NCBI GenBank assembly: GCA_002284615.2
Contig: MU070186.1
Coordinates: forward strand, 24,986-79,363
Source of the DNA: Dunaliella salina
Lineage: Eukaryota; Chlorophyta; Chlorophyceae; Chlamydomonadales; Dunaliellaceae
Direction: 5' to 3'
Length of the DNA stretch: 54,378 nt
The position numbers and the translations under genes are program-made. The notes beneath the pieces were generated by a model. It did not search any database, was not told where the DNA came from, and worked only from the letters and a program-made list of their open reading frames with translations. Shown here piece after piece: positions 40,983 through 50,856 of the stretch; position 1 is the first letter of the stretch, and every line of letters begins with the position of its first letter.

Positions 40983-43700
40983 AATGTGTAAAAATGGTGG
41001 CATAGATCGCCTCATAACAGCAGTATATGCTCATCTTGCCGCTAGAGTGTCATCATGCATTTGCCCACCCTGGCTCCACAAGAGAGAGGGTCCTGCAAGG
41101 TGACTCTGCTCAGGCTCCTTGGGAATGGAGCCCATTGCTTATAAGAAGTGACCTTGTTGCAGTGTCTGTCACTGCCACCGTATCGTGACAAGTATTGAGT
41201 TTCAAGGGGACATAATGAATATCAAAACTTGTGGTGCCTCTCTGTTTTGATGACATTAGGTTTGCTGTTTTCCAGGTGGGTTTCCCTCTCTATGCTGCTG
41301 CTGTGATGGCAAGATCCAACGCAAGCAATCAGGAGTCTTTATTGGGTCTAATGACTTCTCTCCTCTGTGCACAACGCTGTTACTATGCAACATTGCTGCT
41401 ACTATACATACAGACAATTGCCTGTCGACACCTCCAAAATATTTTTGGAAAGAAGTAGCGTTTCATATGTAGGTATTTGTGACTGATTTTGCATGTGGGG
41501 GCTATGAGAAGGCCTGCAGCTTCACGTCCTGGCTGACCAGGGGTCATCCAAACCTGTGGTGAGTGGACGTGAACGCAACGTTTACATGGTATAAGGTTTG
41601 TTGGTGGTATTTTCACGGTGGAAAGTGGAAGTTTGCGTCGGAGAGCCAACAAGCCTACCATGTACACATTGTTGGCGCTACTACTTGCAGGGTGGTTATA
41701 TGAAGGTGAAAAAAGGGCTTTGTTACTTGTATCTGCCTAACTAGAAGGTAGCCTAACTAGAGCAGAAAAGTTTTTTTTGTGTAGCTGTTGTAAAGCCAGG
41801 TGTGTTGCAGGCGCTGATGCTGCAAAGCTATGTGCGCTACGTATGCTGCTGCTGCAAAGCCAGATGCATTGCATGTGCCGCTGCTGCAAAGCTATGTGCA
41901 AACGGTGCTTTATTCCACCACTTTACTCTAGAAACTATAGAGTGCCGGCGTTGGCGACAACTTGTCAACACACGCATGCAAGCATGCGCAAGCATGCACT
42001 GCACGGAAAAAGCAACACAGGCACCCTGTCCGGAGGCACCATGTGCTCACGCCACCACAGGATATGCACAAATCATGCTTGTCAACACATGTATGCAAGC
42101 TCGAGTTATAAACGGGAGTGTGCAGATGCCTACGTTTATGTGTTGCTGCCAGAATGGTGTGGAGGCACAGACCTTTGTAGCTTCAGCAGGGCAGCAGCAG
42201 GGCAGCAGCACGCTTGGTCCTTCTTTTAAGGATAAGGATAAAAGTGTACAGACAGAGGAAAATCTCCTTATATCAATGGAGGAAGACAAGACGCTTCAAA
42301 AAAATTGTAAATCCCCTGATAAAATGAACACAAAGCAGGAACAGAAAGGCCTAGTGGGGATGTAGAGGGCTGCTGAAAGCACTTGGCTCCAGGACCTGGC
42401 TGTATGGGTAAACCTTGTAGTCAAGTGTGTGCATGCCAGTAGTTACATGGAAAATACGAGGGACGTTTTGAGTTTCTTCATTTGTTTGATGTGGTACCTG
42501 GGGAAAATGGAGATGCCAAGCATTCCATCATCAAGCTGTCAGCGTGTTTGCTTCACAGAAATCTGCAAAGGTGACTAGTTTTTCCACCACCGGGATGGAC
42601 GCCTCCAAAAGAAAGAAAAGAAAGGTATAAGCAGGCCAGAGGTCACATGCAGGTCCTCTAACTAACTGCAACAGTGGGATTAAATTTTTCCGACAGCGTG
42701 GCTGAGTCAGCCATAAAGTTTGGCTGCTCAGCTCGCTCTTAAATTGAAGAAAAAAAGTCTGCTAGGAACAGAAAATGCACAGGCAAATATGAAGCAGGCA
42801 CTACATCACAAAAGGAACACAAAGCTTGGTATCTGAGACAGCGCCTGCTCAAAAGGCAGTTCAGTGTTCATGGGCAAAATAAATGAGTTTTCCTTGACAA
42901 AATGGAATGGGTGTTCCTGGGCAAAACAAACCAAGTGCTCTTGGAGAATAAGAAAGTGTTTTTGCCATCACAGTGTGCAAGTGTTCCTGCCAACACAGTG
43001 TGCAAGATAAACTGTCAGTGAGTGTTCCACTGGCAAGGCAGAATAAACAGAGTGTTCACGAGCGAAATGCAACCGAGGGCACATATGCATACAATCAAAA
43101 AGCACGGATGCACAAGCCATGTTTCACACTGTGTTTCATCCAAAGAAAATCTGAACCTTTACCAAAGGAAGCAAAGTGTCCGCCTCCATGTGTATCACCA
43201 GAACAGGCCCTGGACCTATCAAGGAAAAGGAAAACTCCAAGGCCGCAACAAAGTAGCCTTAATGGCACCGCTTAGGTGTTTTATTTCAAAAAGGCAGATC
43301 CTACTGGCTCTCCCAGGCGCACGAACCCCTAGATTCAGACATTGAATCGATGTTTTGCTCATACACCAGACGTCTTTCCAGATTGTTTGGCTGTTTGGTA
43401 CTGTGGTTCCCATGCAAAGTTCTGATAAAGAAAACCCGTCTGTTTCAGAAACACCTTCTGAAGTGGCTCTGAGTCAGAGTGTGCGAAGTCTGTGATGCAA
43501 GAGGCGGTGTGTTTCTTCACCTGCCACTGTTGATGGTGAGGAAACGTATTGCAAGGCCTTTTGCCGACAGTGAGGCTTATCCTGCACATGCACAGCCTAC
43601 GGATGAGCTCGTTGTGTACAGGGTAAGCAATGGATTATTTCTATTTTAAACTTTAATTCCATTTCGGTTATGGGCTTAAACCCTCCATTCAGTAGAGGTG
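40983..43700. other. Region downstream of the 7-exon gene, no gene established
   Basis: Degenerate tandem sequence around 41800-41910 (GCTGCTGCAAAGC-type units, about 30 bp apart) yields Cys-rich chance frames. An open frame ending at 42365 has a protein-like end (KDKDKSVQTEENLLISMEED), and one ending at 43275 contains PEQALDLSRKRKTPRP. Neither could be joined to convincing neighbouring exons. Confidence 0.35.
41802..42365 (+). CDS. Low-confidence ORF or exon with plausible acidic/basic C-terminus
   Basis: A 187-codon open frame. The first half runs through low-complexity CTGCTGCAAAG repeats and is probably not coding. The last 45 or so codons (from GPSFKDKDKSVQTEENLL to GLVGM, TAG) have a mixed, charged composition that looks more protein-like. 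It could be a terminal exon of an unrecognised gene or a decayed element. Confidence 0.2.
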   Translation: MLQALMLQSYVRYVCCCCKARCIACAAAAKLCANGALFHHFTLETIECRRWRQLVNTRMQACASMHCTEKATQAPCPEAPCAHATTGYAQIMLVNTCMQARVINGSVQMPTFMCCCQNGVEAQTFVASAGQQQGSSTLGPSFKDKDKSVQTEENLLISMEEDKTLQKNCKSPDKMNTKQEQKGLVGM

Positions 43701-43906
43701 CACTCCTGCAAAGTATTCGGTCCCCAGTTTGAGTCCTAATCCGCTCTTTTGTTCACTTGGGGGGTCTGAATGGGGTCTGAACCACATAGTTAGTGACCGA
43801 GCAGTCTGGGACGGCTTGGGATCAGAGGGTCTGAATTATAGAGAAAGGGGTCTGATTGGGGCCCTGGCTATTTGTCTGAATCAGTCACCCGCTATGTGGC
43901 TGAATC

Positions 43907-44217
43907 AGAGCCTACTAGATAGTAGTAGTAGTAGAGCCTACTAGATAGTAGTAGTAGTAGTAGATAGTAGAGCCTACTAGATAGTAGTAGATAGTAGTAG
44001 ATAGTACTAGATAGTAGTAGATAGTAGTAGATAGTACTAGATAGTAGTAGATAGTAGTAGATAGCCTATAGTAGTAGTAGCCTACTAGATAGTAGTAGAT
44101 AGTAGTAGATAGTAGAGCCTACTAGATAGTAGAGCCTACCAAATAGTAGTAGTAGTAGAGCCTACTAGATAGTAGTAGTAGTAGAGCCTACTAGATAGTA
44201 GTAGTAGTAGTAGATAG
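43907..44217. repeat. TAG-rich complex microsatellite
   Basis: More than 300 bp built from TAGTAG triplets, AGATAGTAG and the longer unit GAGCCTACTAGATAG, which recurs about seven times with variable TAG numbers between. It creates dense stop codons in all plus frames. Confidence 0.95.
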
Positions 44218-44272
44218 TATCAGAGGAGATCCCTTTGAATCAGAGCAGGTTCAGAGAAAAAAACTTTCCAAC

Positions 44273-44830
44273 AAGCTGACTAGGGTGACGTACCTTGGAA
44301 GACGGTGGAGTAGCTGTGGCTGGCGCTGAGTGCTCCCTGTCTCCCCCACGCCCCCCTGCACTTCTCAATTGATACCTGGAATTGGTACCTCCTTTCGACA
44401 ACTAACATTGCATCAGGGCGGCTAGAAGCGAACCTTTCTTTGTCAGGGGAACGGCAAGGGGAAACACAATCAAAGAGGCTTCTATTTGCTCAGTGATCAG
44501 GAATTTGGAGATCCTGTAAGACGATCTGCACTTCTAAGGTCCATGGAAGCGAGGCCCTAAGAAGGCCTCTGCTGATACCTCTAAGGAGGATTCTGCTGGC
44601 AATGTTGTGGCGCTCAGTTACCATATGTGGCATGGTGAAAATTACATCCTGGTAGATTGTGAAGGGCATTGTCAGGCTCCCAAAAGAGGGGGCATTATAG
44701 ACAGGTGGGAATATTGTAGCGCACTGCATGCTCCTGGTTGGAGAGGGTATGTGTGTGGTAGTTTAAACATGTTTTGTTTCATGTTGGATGGAAGTGTTGG
44801 TCCAGAAGGTATTTACTGGCCTTTTTATTG
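44273..44830 (-). pseudogene. Decayed retroelement tail fragment
   Basis: Second copy of the fragment at 29195-30180. The minus frame 44490-44729 retains YNAPSFGSLTMPF, MVTERHNIASRILLRGISRG and LQDLQIPDH, a pattern like the zinc-containing tail after RNase H in algal LINE-type elements. It lacks the 395-bp TIR insertion and therefore supplies its empty site. Confidence 0.55.
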
Positions 44831-44854
44831 TCAGTGCGAGTAGATATTGGCAGG

Positions 44855-45750
44855 GTTACAAGGATCGCAAGGGGTGGCCTACAGCCTGAGACTCTGGCTG
44901 ATCGGCTCCTGGTGGAACAATCTCAGCCAGCATCAAAAATTGAAACAAACTCTGACAAAAATTTCAAACATTTGTACGAGTATTAATTTTAAAAAGCATT
45001 GATCTAAGGATCAGTCAAAACGTGGTAGCCCGCCAAAAAAGGAATGAAGTCAGTGTTTGGAAGCTGGGCAAAAGTATGTAATAGTTTGAAAAGATCAATG
45101 AACAAGTCCTTGTGTTTTTAACGCAGCTCACACATCTCCAGTGCAATAGAAGAGAAAGTGTTTCTTGTCCTGGACTTCAGCACACTCACCCTTGTCACAA
45201 ATGTTTGAACCAACCAGCCATGTACAGGATTCGACCTTCAAGCAGTGGGCATGAAGCCTAAAGGGTTACAAGAGTGGCCTACAGCCCGAGACTCTGGCTG
45301 ATCGGCTGCAGGTCAAACAATCTCAGCCAGCATAAAAATTGAAACAAACTTTGGACAAAAATTTTGAAAATCTGTACGTGTCTTGATTTAGAAAAGTATT
45401 GATCTCAAAATCAATCAAAATGTGGGAGCTCGCCAAAAAAGGAATGAAATCAGCGTTTGGAAGTTGGGCAAAAGTATGTAGTGGTTTGAAAAGATTAATG
45501 AACAAGTCCAGTACGTAGTGGTTTGAAAAGATTAATGAATCAGTCTAGTCCAAATTTTCTGCGCAGCTCACACATCTCCAGGAAATTGCAGTAGAAGAGA
45601 TTATGTTCCTCTGCCTACGTAGTTTTTCTTTTCTTTTCTTTTCTTTTCCTTGTCCTGGACTTCAGCACACTCACACTTGTCATAAATGTTTGAACCACCC
45701 AGCCATTTACAGGATTCAACCTTCAACCAGTGGACACGAAGCCTAAACCT
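44855..45750. repeat. Tandem duplication of about 405 bp within LINE C-terminal sequence
   Basis: Units 44855-45262 and 45263-45750 share GGCCTACAGCC-GAGACTCTGG, GCCAAAAAAGGAATGAA and GGCAAAAGTATGTA. The second is longer because of a 30-bp internal duplication (AGTACGTAGTGGTTTGAAAA) and a TTTTC run at about 45620-45650. Both encode, on the minus strand, a Cys-containing tail (VESCKWL, CDK or YDKCECAEVQD). Confidence 0.8.
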
Positions 45751-46478
45751 ACTCACATTCCTTATGACTCCTTCATACAGATCTAAAATAGATATAATGG
45801 GACACAAAAGGGTGTGTGTGCTGTTTTAAGTAAAGGCCTTCCGCACCAATGATGGCAAGTCACTGCTTTCCTGTTCAATCCTTGGGGACTTACAGCATCA
45901 ACTTCCCTCCATGTCTTTTGCTGCCTATACCTCAAATCCCCTAAGAAACCCTGCATGGGGATCTTAGGAGTACTCAGCATCTTCTGCTTAAACATGTCCT
46001 CATGGCGTATGCCATTAAAGGCTGTAGACACATGTGCAGACCAACAAGACTTTTCCCTAATAGCCAAGCATAAATCCGCTTGCAGCACTCTTCGCAATGT
46101 CTCACTGTTTGAATCAAGCATGCTGTTGAAAAACTTAACAGTGGCCCTAAACCAATGAAATTATAGAGGCTCTTGGCCACACTCTCTTAATACAGGCCGG
46201 TCCGTGGCAGAACTCTTCACACCTAGAAACGCCTTAAAGAGCATGATTGCCTTTTGTGCAACTGGCTTTGGAACTCACTGCCTTCTCAAAGATATTCAGT
46301 TCCCCACACTTGGCAAGCATACACCCCGGCCGGAATGCCATACACCTTAGAGAGCCAAATCAGAGCGTGTGGCTTATTCCTCAGACCATGTTCATGCACA
46401 AACTTCTTAATCCTTTGCTGGGCAGCCATGTAAGGCCGCACAGCAAATTCCTCTGACACCTGCAAATTCATGTGCTTG

Positions 46479-48220
46479 TCAACAAGCATACCAAGGTATT
46501 AAATTGCTCTTTTTCCGGTAGAGCCACATCTCCATACATGAAGGAAGGTAGGCAAGGAAGGAACAAGGCCTACTAAAGTGTACGACCTCTGACTTGGATG
46601 TGATAGTCAGCCTTTCTTTTGCTGCATATGTCCGTAACCTATTTAACATAACCTGCATTTCACCTGGGTCATTAGTACTTGAACTCATTTCCCTAATGGT
46701 ACTGGCTCCCCTGCCCGGCACCAAACCTGTCCTGATGCTATCTTTGTGTGCCCTCTTCCAGGCAGACAAACTCACCTTGATCCTTCCATGATCCCTCCTC
46801 AAGACAGGGACGTACATCTTATTGAACTGAAACTCTGTCCCGACACAAACCCCTCCATCACTTTACAGCGTACAACGACCCAACATTATCACACCATAAC
46901 CAGACTTAAAACCCGCAGCTCCAGAAATCTAAACAGGAACAACACAGTGACTTCACACATCATCTTAAACGGTGTGGCCAGTACCATTTACAATGAGTAT
47001 ACAATTACACCCCTCATACATCTGGGCCTTACTAAAGAAAAAGCCGACTCACTCGCAGCCAAGCTCAGGGACCATGCCATCCAAAGATGAACCACTATCA
47101 AAACACTAGACACGCTCTTCGCTCACAGGGGGCTTCTAGGAGGGGGTTTGCTGGACGCACAGCGGCAGAGAAAGGGGGAAGAAAGAGTCCGAGTGTACAG
47201 GGGCATGGCGAGCAACCCTCCAAATCCCCTTTAGTCCTGTTTCTGGCTCTCTCCTATGCTAGCTGCGTCTAGTGTTCTGAGGGCATTCTGGTGAGGCCTC
47301 TAGCTCTCCATTTAAAGGACCTTCCCTAAATGCACGCGGCCTTCGGCTTGCGTAGACTTTTCTTTTCTCTTCTTTTCCTTTTTCTTTTCTCGGGTCATCT
47401 GCATACAGCATATACGGCACACCATTTACTCCATCTCCTATCAAAACACCTTTATCCCTTTGCTGATGTGTCTGCCCAGTCCTTGATGCACAGAGAAAAC
47501 AAGAGAGGGGACAGAGGACAACCTTGCTTAACTCTATTTGTAGGATGCACATGCGCCCTTTTATAACCGTCCGTCAAAGTATTCATTATCCTGGTACAAT
47601 CTCTTCAATTGCATGTAGAAGTAGTACAGGCATGGCAATGCGCTACAGATGGTCCCAAAGTTGCAAGCGAGGTACGGTACCAAGTCTACGAAGGCAGCAT
47701 GCAGTCTAGGTGATTGCTGTGGTTTGAGCTTTTTTGCGGCATGCTTTAGGTGCCTCAAAACAAAAAGGGGATGCAGCATGCTTCTACCTGGGTAAAACCC
47801 AAACTGTGTATCAGGGACCTTACGTCTCTAAACACACAAATCTCACCAAGTCTTTCAACACATTTGTGTTAATGCGGTACTTAATTCCACTTACAGCGAT
47901 CATCCTGTAATTCCCAGGATTTGACATAGCTCCGGAGCTAAAAAGGGATCCCTTTTTATGCAGAGGACCCAAATTTGCAACCTTCCACACTTTGGGGATC
48001 CTAGCTTTACTCAAAAAAACTTAAACATGCGTGCTCTCAGAGGCACCAGCACTGCAGGTTGAGGGGCCCACCCTGAATCAGCACCTCGTCTCAGGAGCAC
48101 CTCTGGGGGCGTGTGGTTCCTACCTAAAGGCGCAGCCATATCTCTTCCTGACAAGCAAAAACCTCCTAAAGTCCTAGCTGTGCATTCACATTTATCCTGT
48201 TGTGGCACTGTTGTGTGCAC
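46479..48220 (-). pseudogene. Reverse transcriptase domain, split by an insertion
   Basis: Conserved RT blocks are visible in order: PEVLL with ADSGWAPQP; IPKVWKVANL-P-HKKG; NPGNYRMIAVSG; AAFVDL (motif A Asp); a degenerate QG-PLS-like block (VVLCPLSCFLC); YADD (motif C, 47394-47405); and, beyond the insert, NDPGEMQVMLNRLRTYA with SKSEVVHF. About 700 bp (46690-47393) interrupts the domain immediately after YADD, and frames shift several times elsewhere. Confidence 0.75.
46690..47393 (+). mobile_element. Nested retroelement fragment inserted in the reverse transcriptase
   Basis: The plus strand encodes DRDVHLIELKLCPDTNPSIT, LKTRSSRNLNRNNTV, TIYNEYTITPLIHLGLTKEK and AAKLRDHAIQR, the same module found inverted at 33772-34193. 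Its distal part (47300-47393: GGACCTTCCCTAAATGCACG, then a TTTTC-rich run) is shared with 51945-52020. The host LINE reads YADD on one side and NDPGEM on the other, so the boundaries are near 47393 and 46690. Confidence 0.65.
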
Positions 48221-49139
48221 CCGGAAGTGATTTTGCAGATGCTGGTTCCAGTCACTAGTAGGAACTGGAGTGGTGTATTAGGTCTGCCTCTTCCTCAACA
48301 TAGCAAGGACCTGAGGGTCCTTCCTGTACAAACTGTCTAAAAAACGCACACTGCTGCCTTTCGTGACAAAGCTTTGTCCTACGGTTACACCTTCTGCTCT
48401 CCCTCCTTAGGAATTGGCATGCATGTTTTGCTTCCCCGCGCCTAACAGCTGCAATGAATAAGTTTCGCTTCAACCCGCAATGTTCATCAAACCATATTAG
48501 GCTCAGAGGCCCTTTCTGCTTTTTTGTACGCACAACAGAACACCTTGCCAAGGACGTAATGCAATGCGTCCTACCACTAGAAGCTTGCACAATATAGAAT
48601 GCATACAGAAGGCAACTTTGTCGACATCACCAGCAGACTCTGCTTCTTGGAACTGATTCAGGAGGGCAACATTGTTCCAACCTGAGGCACAACCAGCTTG
48701 CAGGTATCCTGAAAATTTACTCTCAAAACTGGGCAAGGCACTCGGCCTGGTCAAATGAAGCTTAGTATGGCACAACTAAACATAGATTTGAGTGCTCGTA
48801 TCTTGAATGCAAGAGCATGACAAAGAGGAGAATGCCATGGCGTGCGCCCGAGAACGACAAGGGTAGCCCAGTGCGTGCTTGGATTCGCTTGATCACTTGT
48901 TTGAAACCTCTACGGAAAGCTCTGCCTGTGTGTCTGTGCTATTTGCGAGCCACTGCGTGTCTTCATGCCACTTTGCCATCTCACACATGCAGCGCATGAA
49001 ACGAGGACAGACAACGTATGCACTTTGGAAGGAGGCTTGGATGATCCCATTTTTTTTCAAATCCCTGATTCAAAATCCCTGATTCAGAATCCCTTCAAAA
49101 TCCCTTCAAAATGAGCTTGTTTTCACACAGCTCTGCCCT

Positions 49140-49656
49140 TCAAAATCAGTTTGTTTGCACACAGCTCTGCCTACACGCATGGTCCCTGAATTTATGTTTG
49201 GCATCCATACTTCCTTCTCTGCCACCTACGTCAAAAAAACATGCTCAGGCCCCCGAGATCAGAAGCAAAGTTGTCTAACATGACAAAGCCTTTCACAGAT
49301 TTATATACAGCAGGTGACACCAGGATATGGTCAGGCCTGCTGCTCCTGTCCTTGTGATAACCAGCATAAAACGGCTGACCCCTGCAAAACGCCCTGCGCC
49401 ACTTCAAAATCAGCTTGTTTTCACACAGCTCTGCCTACACGTATGGTCCCTGAATTCATGTTTGGCATCCATACTTCCTTCTCTGCCACCTACGTCAAAA
49501 ACCATGCTTAGGCCGCCGTGAGCAGAAGCAAAGCAATCTAACATGATAAAGCCTTTCACAGATTTACATACAGCAGGTGACAGCAGGCCTGCTGCTTTTG
49601 TCCTTGTGATAACCAAAATAGGACGGCTGACCATTATCCCCTGCAACACGCCTTGT
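49140..49656. repeat. Tandem duplication of about 260 bp inside the endonuclease region
   Basis: Units 49140-49401 and 49402-49656 both contain ACACAGCTCTGCCTACACG, TTTGGCATCCATACTTCC and CATGATAAAGCC-like blocks and differ by scattered substitutions and a 10-bp indel. They encode the same piece of the LINE endonuclease twice, on the minus strand. Confidence 0.85.
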
Positions 49657-50289
49657 ATTGATCGCCATATTTGATGCTGCTGCTAAGTCCACCTATAACC
49701 TACCAGATTTGTTCACGTTTGGACACTTACACCTCCTAGCCTCCAAAAATTCAGGGCAGTCAACCATAAAGTCCAAATGAGCATCACTCACTTCGCTCAG
49801 CACTCCCACGCGAGCATTGAAGTCACTACAAAGAACAAGGTCAGGGGACACCTGGAGGTAGAAATTGGTAGAAAGAGCCGCATCCTGTCTTGATGTTAGC
49901 CTTTCCAAGTCTGTGTTTTGAGTGCATGTGTATCCTTAGAGGATCATGCAGGTTGGAGAAGTGTTTTAAGACTCAGGGCAGGTGAGTTTGTACATCTTGA
50001 TACACAGGTACCGCCGGACATTTCACGCCTCAGTTGAATAGCGGATGAATGAGTTGAAATCAACCGCGGTGGTGGAGCGGTCGAAAATTTGGTTAATAGC
50101 CGCAGGTTTGCATTTGAAATTTCGCGGTTGATACTGCGCAGGATAAGCCTCAGTGTTGGCAAAAGGCCTTGCAATATGTTTCCTCACCATCAAGAGTGGC
50201 ATGTGAAAAACCACACCACCTTTTGCATCTTTTACTGCTCTGTCACTGTATACCTCTGATTCAGACCTTTTTCAGAGCCCTTTTCGTCT

Positions 50290-50370
50290 GATTCCATCCA
50301 AGACAGGTGTCTGAATCCATTTAAGACGGGTTTCTGATCCCACCCAAGACAGGCGTCTAATCTGTCAATA
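50290..50370. repeat. 24-bp tandem repeat, three copies
   Basis: CTGATTCCATCCAAGACAGG and two diverged successors (CTGAATCCATTTAAGACGGG, CTGATCCCACCCAAGACAGG) follow one another. The adjacent 50380-50470 is an inverted, diverged copy of 43760-43870 (AGTCTGGGA-GGC, CAGAGGGTCTGA). Confidence 0.75.
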
Positions 50371-50624
50371 GCCAGACCTCCAATCAGACCCTTTTTCCTC
50401 TGGTCCACACCCTCTGATCCTTGGCCATCCCAGACTGTTCAGTCACTAAATACCTCTGATCAGACCCCCTTCAGACTCTGTCGAGTTGCCAATCCGTGAC
50501 AAATGTCTAGATTCAAACTAACAAGGGTATTTTACACAGAGGCTACTATCAGTTATGCTTACTCCGCCCAAAATGTGCCAAACAAGCCTGCAGATTAATT
50601 TAGCTTGAAGTTCAAACATTACCG

Positions 50625-50750
50625 TGCGGTTGAATTGCGGTTGAAGCGGTTGATTTCAACCGCACGGTTGATTCAACCCCTTGCGGTTGAAAAGCGGTTG
50701 AAATAATTTCAACCGCTCATCAACCGCATCAACCGCTCTTCAACCGTGCC
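50625..50750. repeat. GCGGTTGA/TCAACCGC palindromic array
   Basis: GCGGTTGA-type octamers occur about six times in the left half and TCAACCGC-type octamers about six times in the right half and centre, so the segment is rich in short inverted pairs around TTGAAATAATTTCAA (50697-50711), itself a perfect palindrome. A smaller cluster lies at 50040-50130. Confidence 0.85.
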
Positions 50751-50856
50751 AGGAAATTTCTGGCGACAGGCAGTTTCCTCAAAGGCAAGCCAGGTGGTGT
50801 CATGAAAAGGATTGCCTCTAAGGTTACACTTCTCTGATAAGAGGCACAGGCACTTC

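Larger units (their letters stand above)
44855..49910 (-). mobile_element. Decayed non-LTR retrotransposon (LINE): endonuclease - reverse transcriptase - Cys tail
   Basis: On the minus strand, from high to low coordinates: an AP-type endonuclease piece with SDFNARVG and NKSGRL (49910-49693) and ILLSPAV-like sequence within 49656-49140; a linker with WFDEHCGLKRNL (48590-48255); RT with RIPKVWKVANLGPLHKKG, NPGNYRMIAVSG (48010-47820), LHAAFVDL (about 47695) and YMLYADD (47394-47405); then NDPGEMQVMLNRL and LTITSKSEVVHF (about 46690-46560); then a tail with VESCKWL and KCECAEVQD. The module order is that of endonuclease-encoding LINEs. Frameshifts, stops, two tandem duplications and a nested insertion show it is inactive. 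The 5' end may extend toward 53 kb. Confidence 0.75.
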
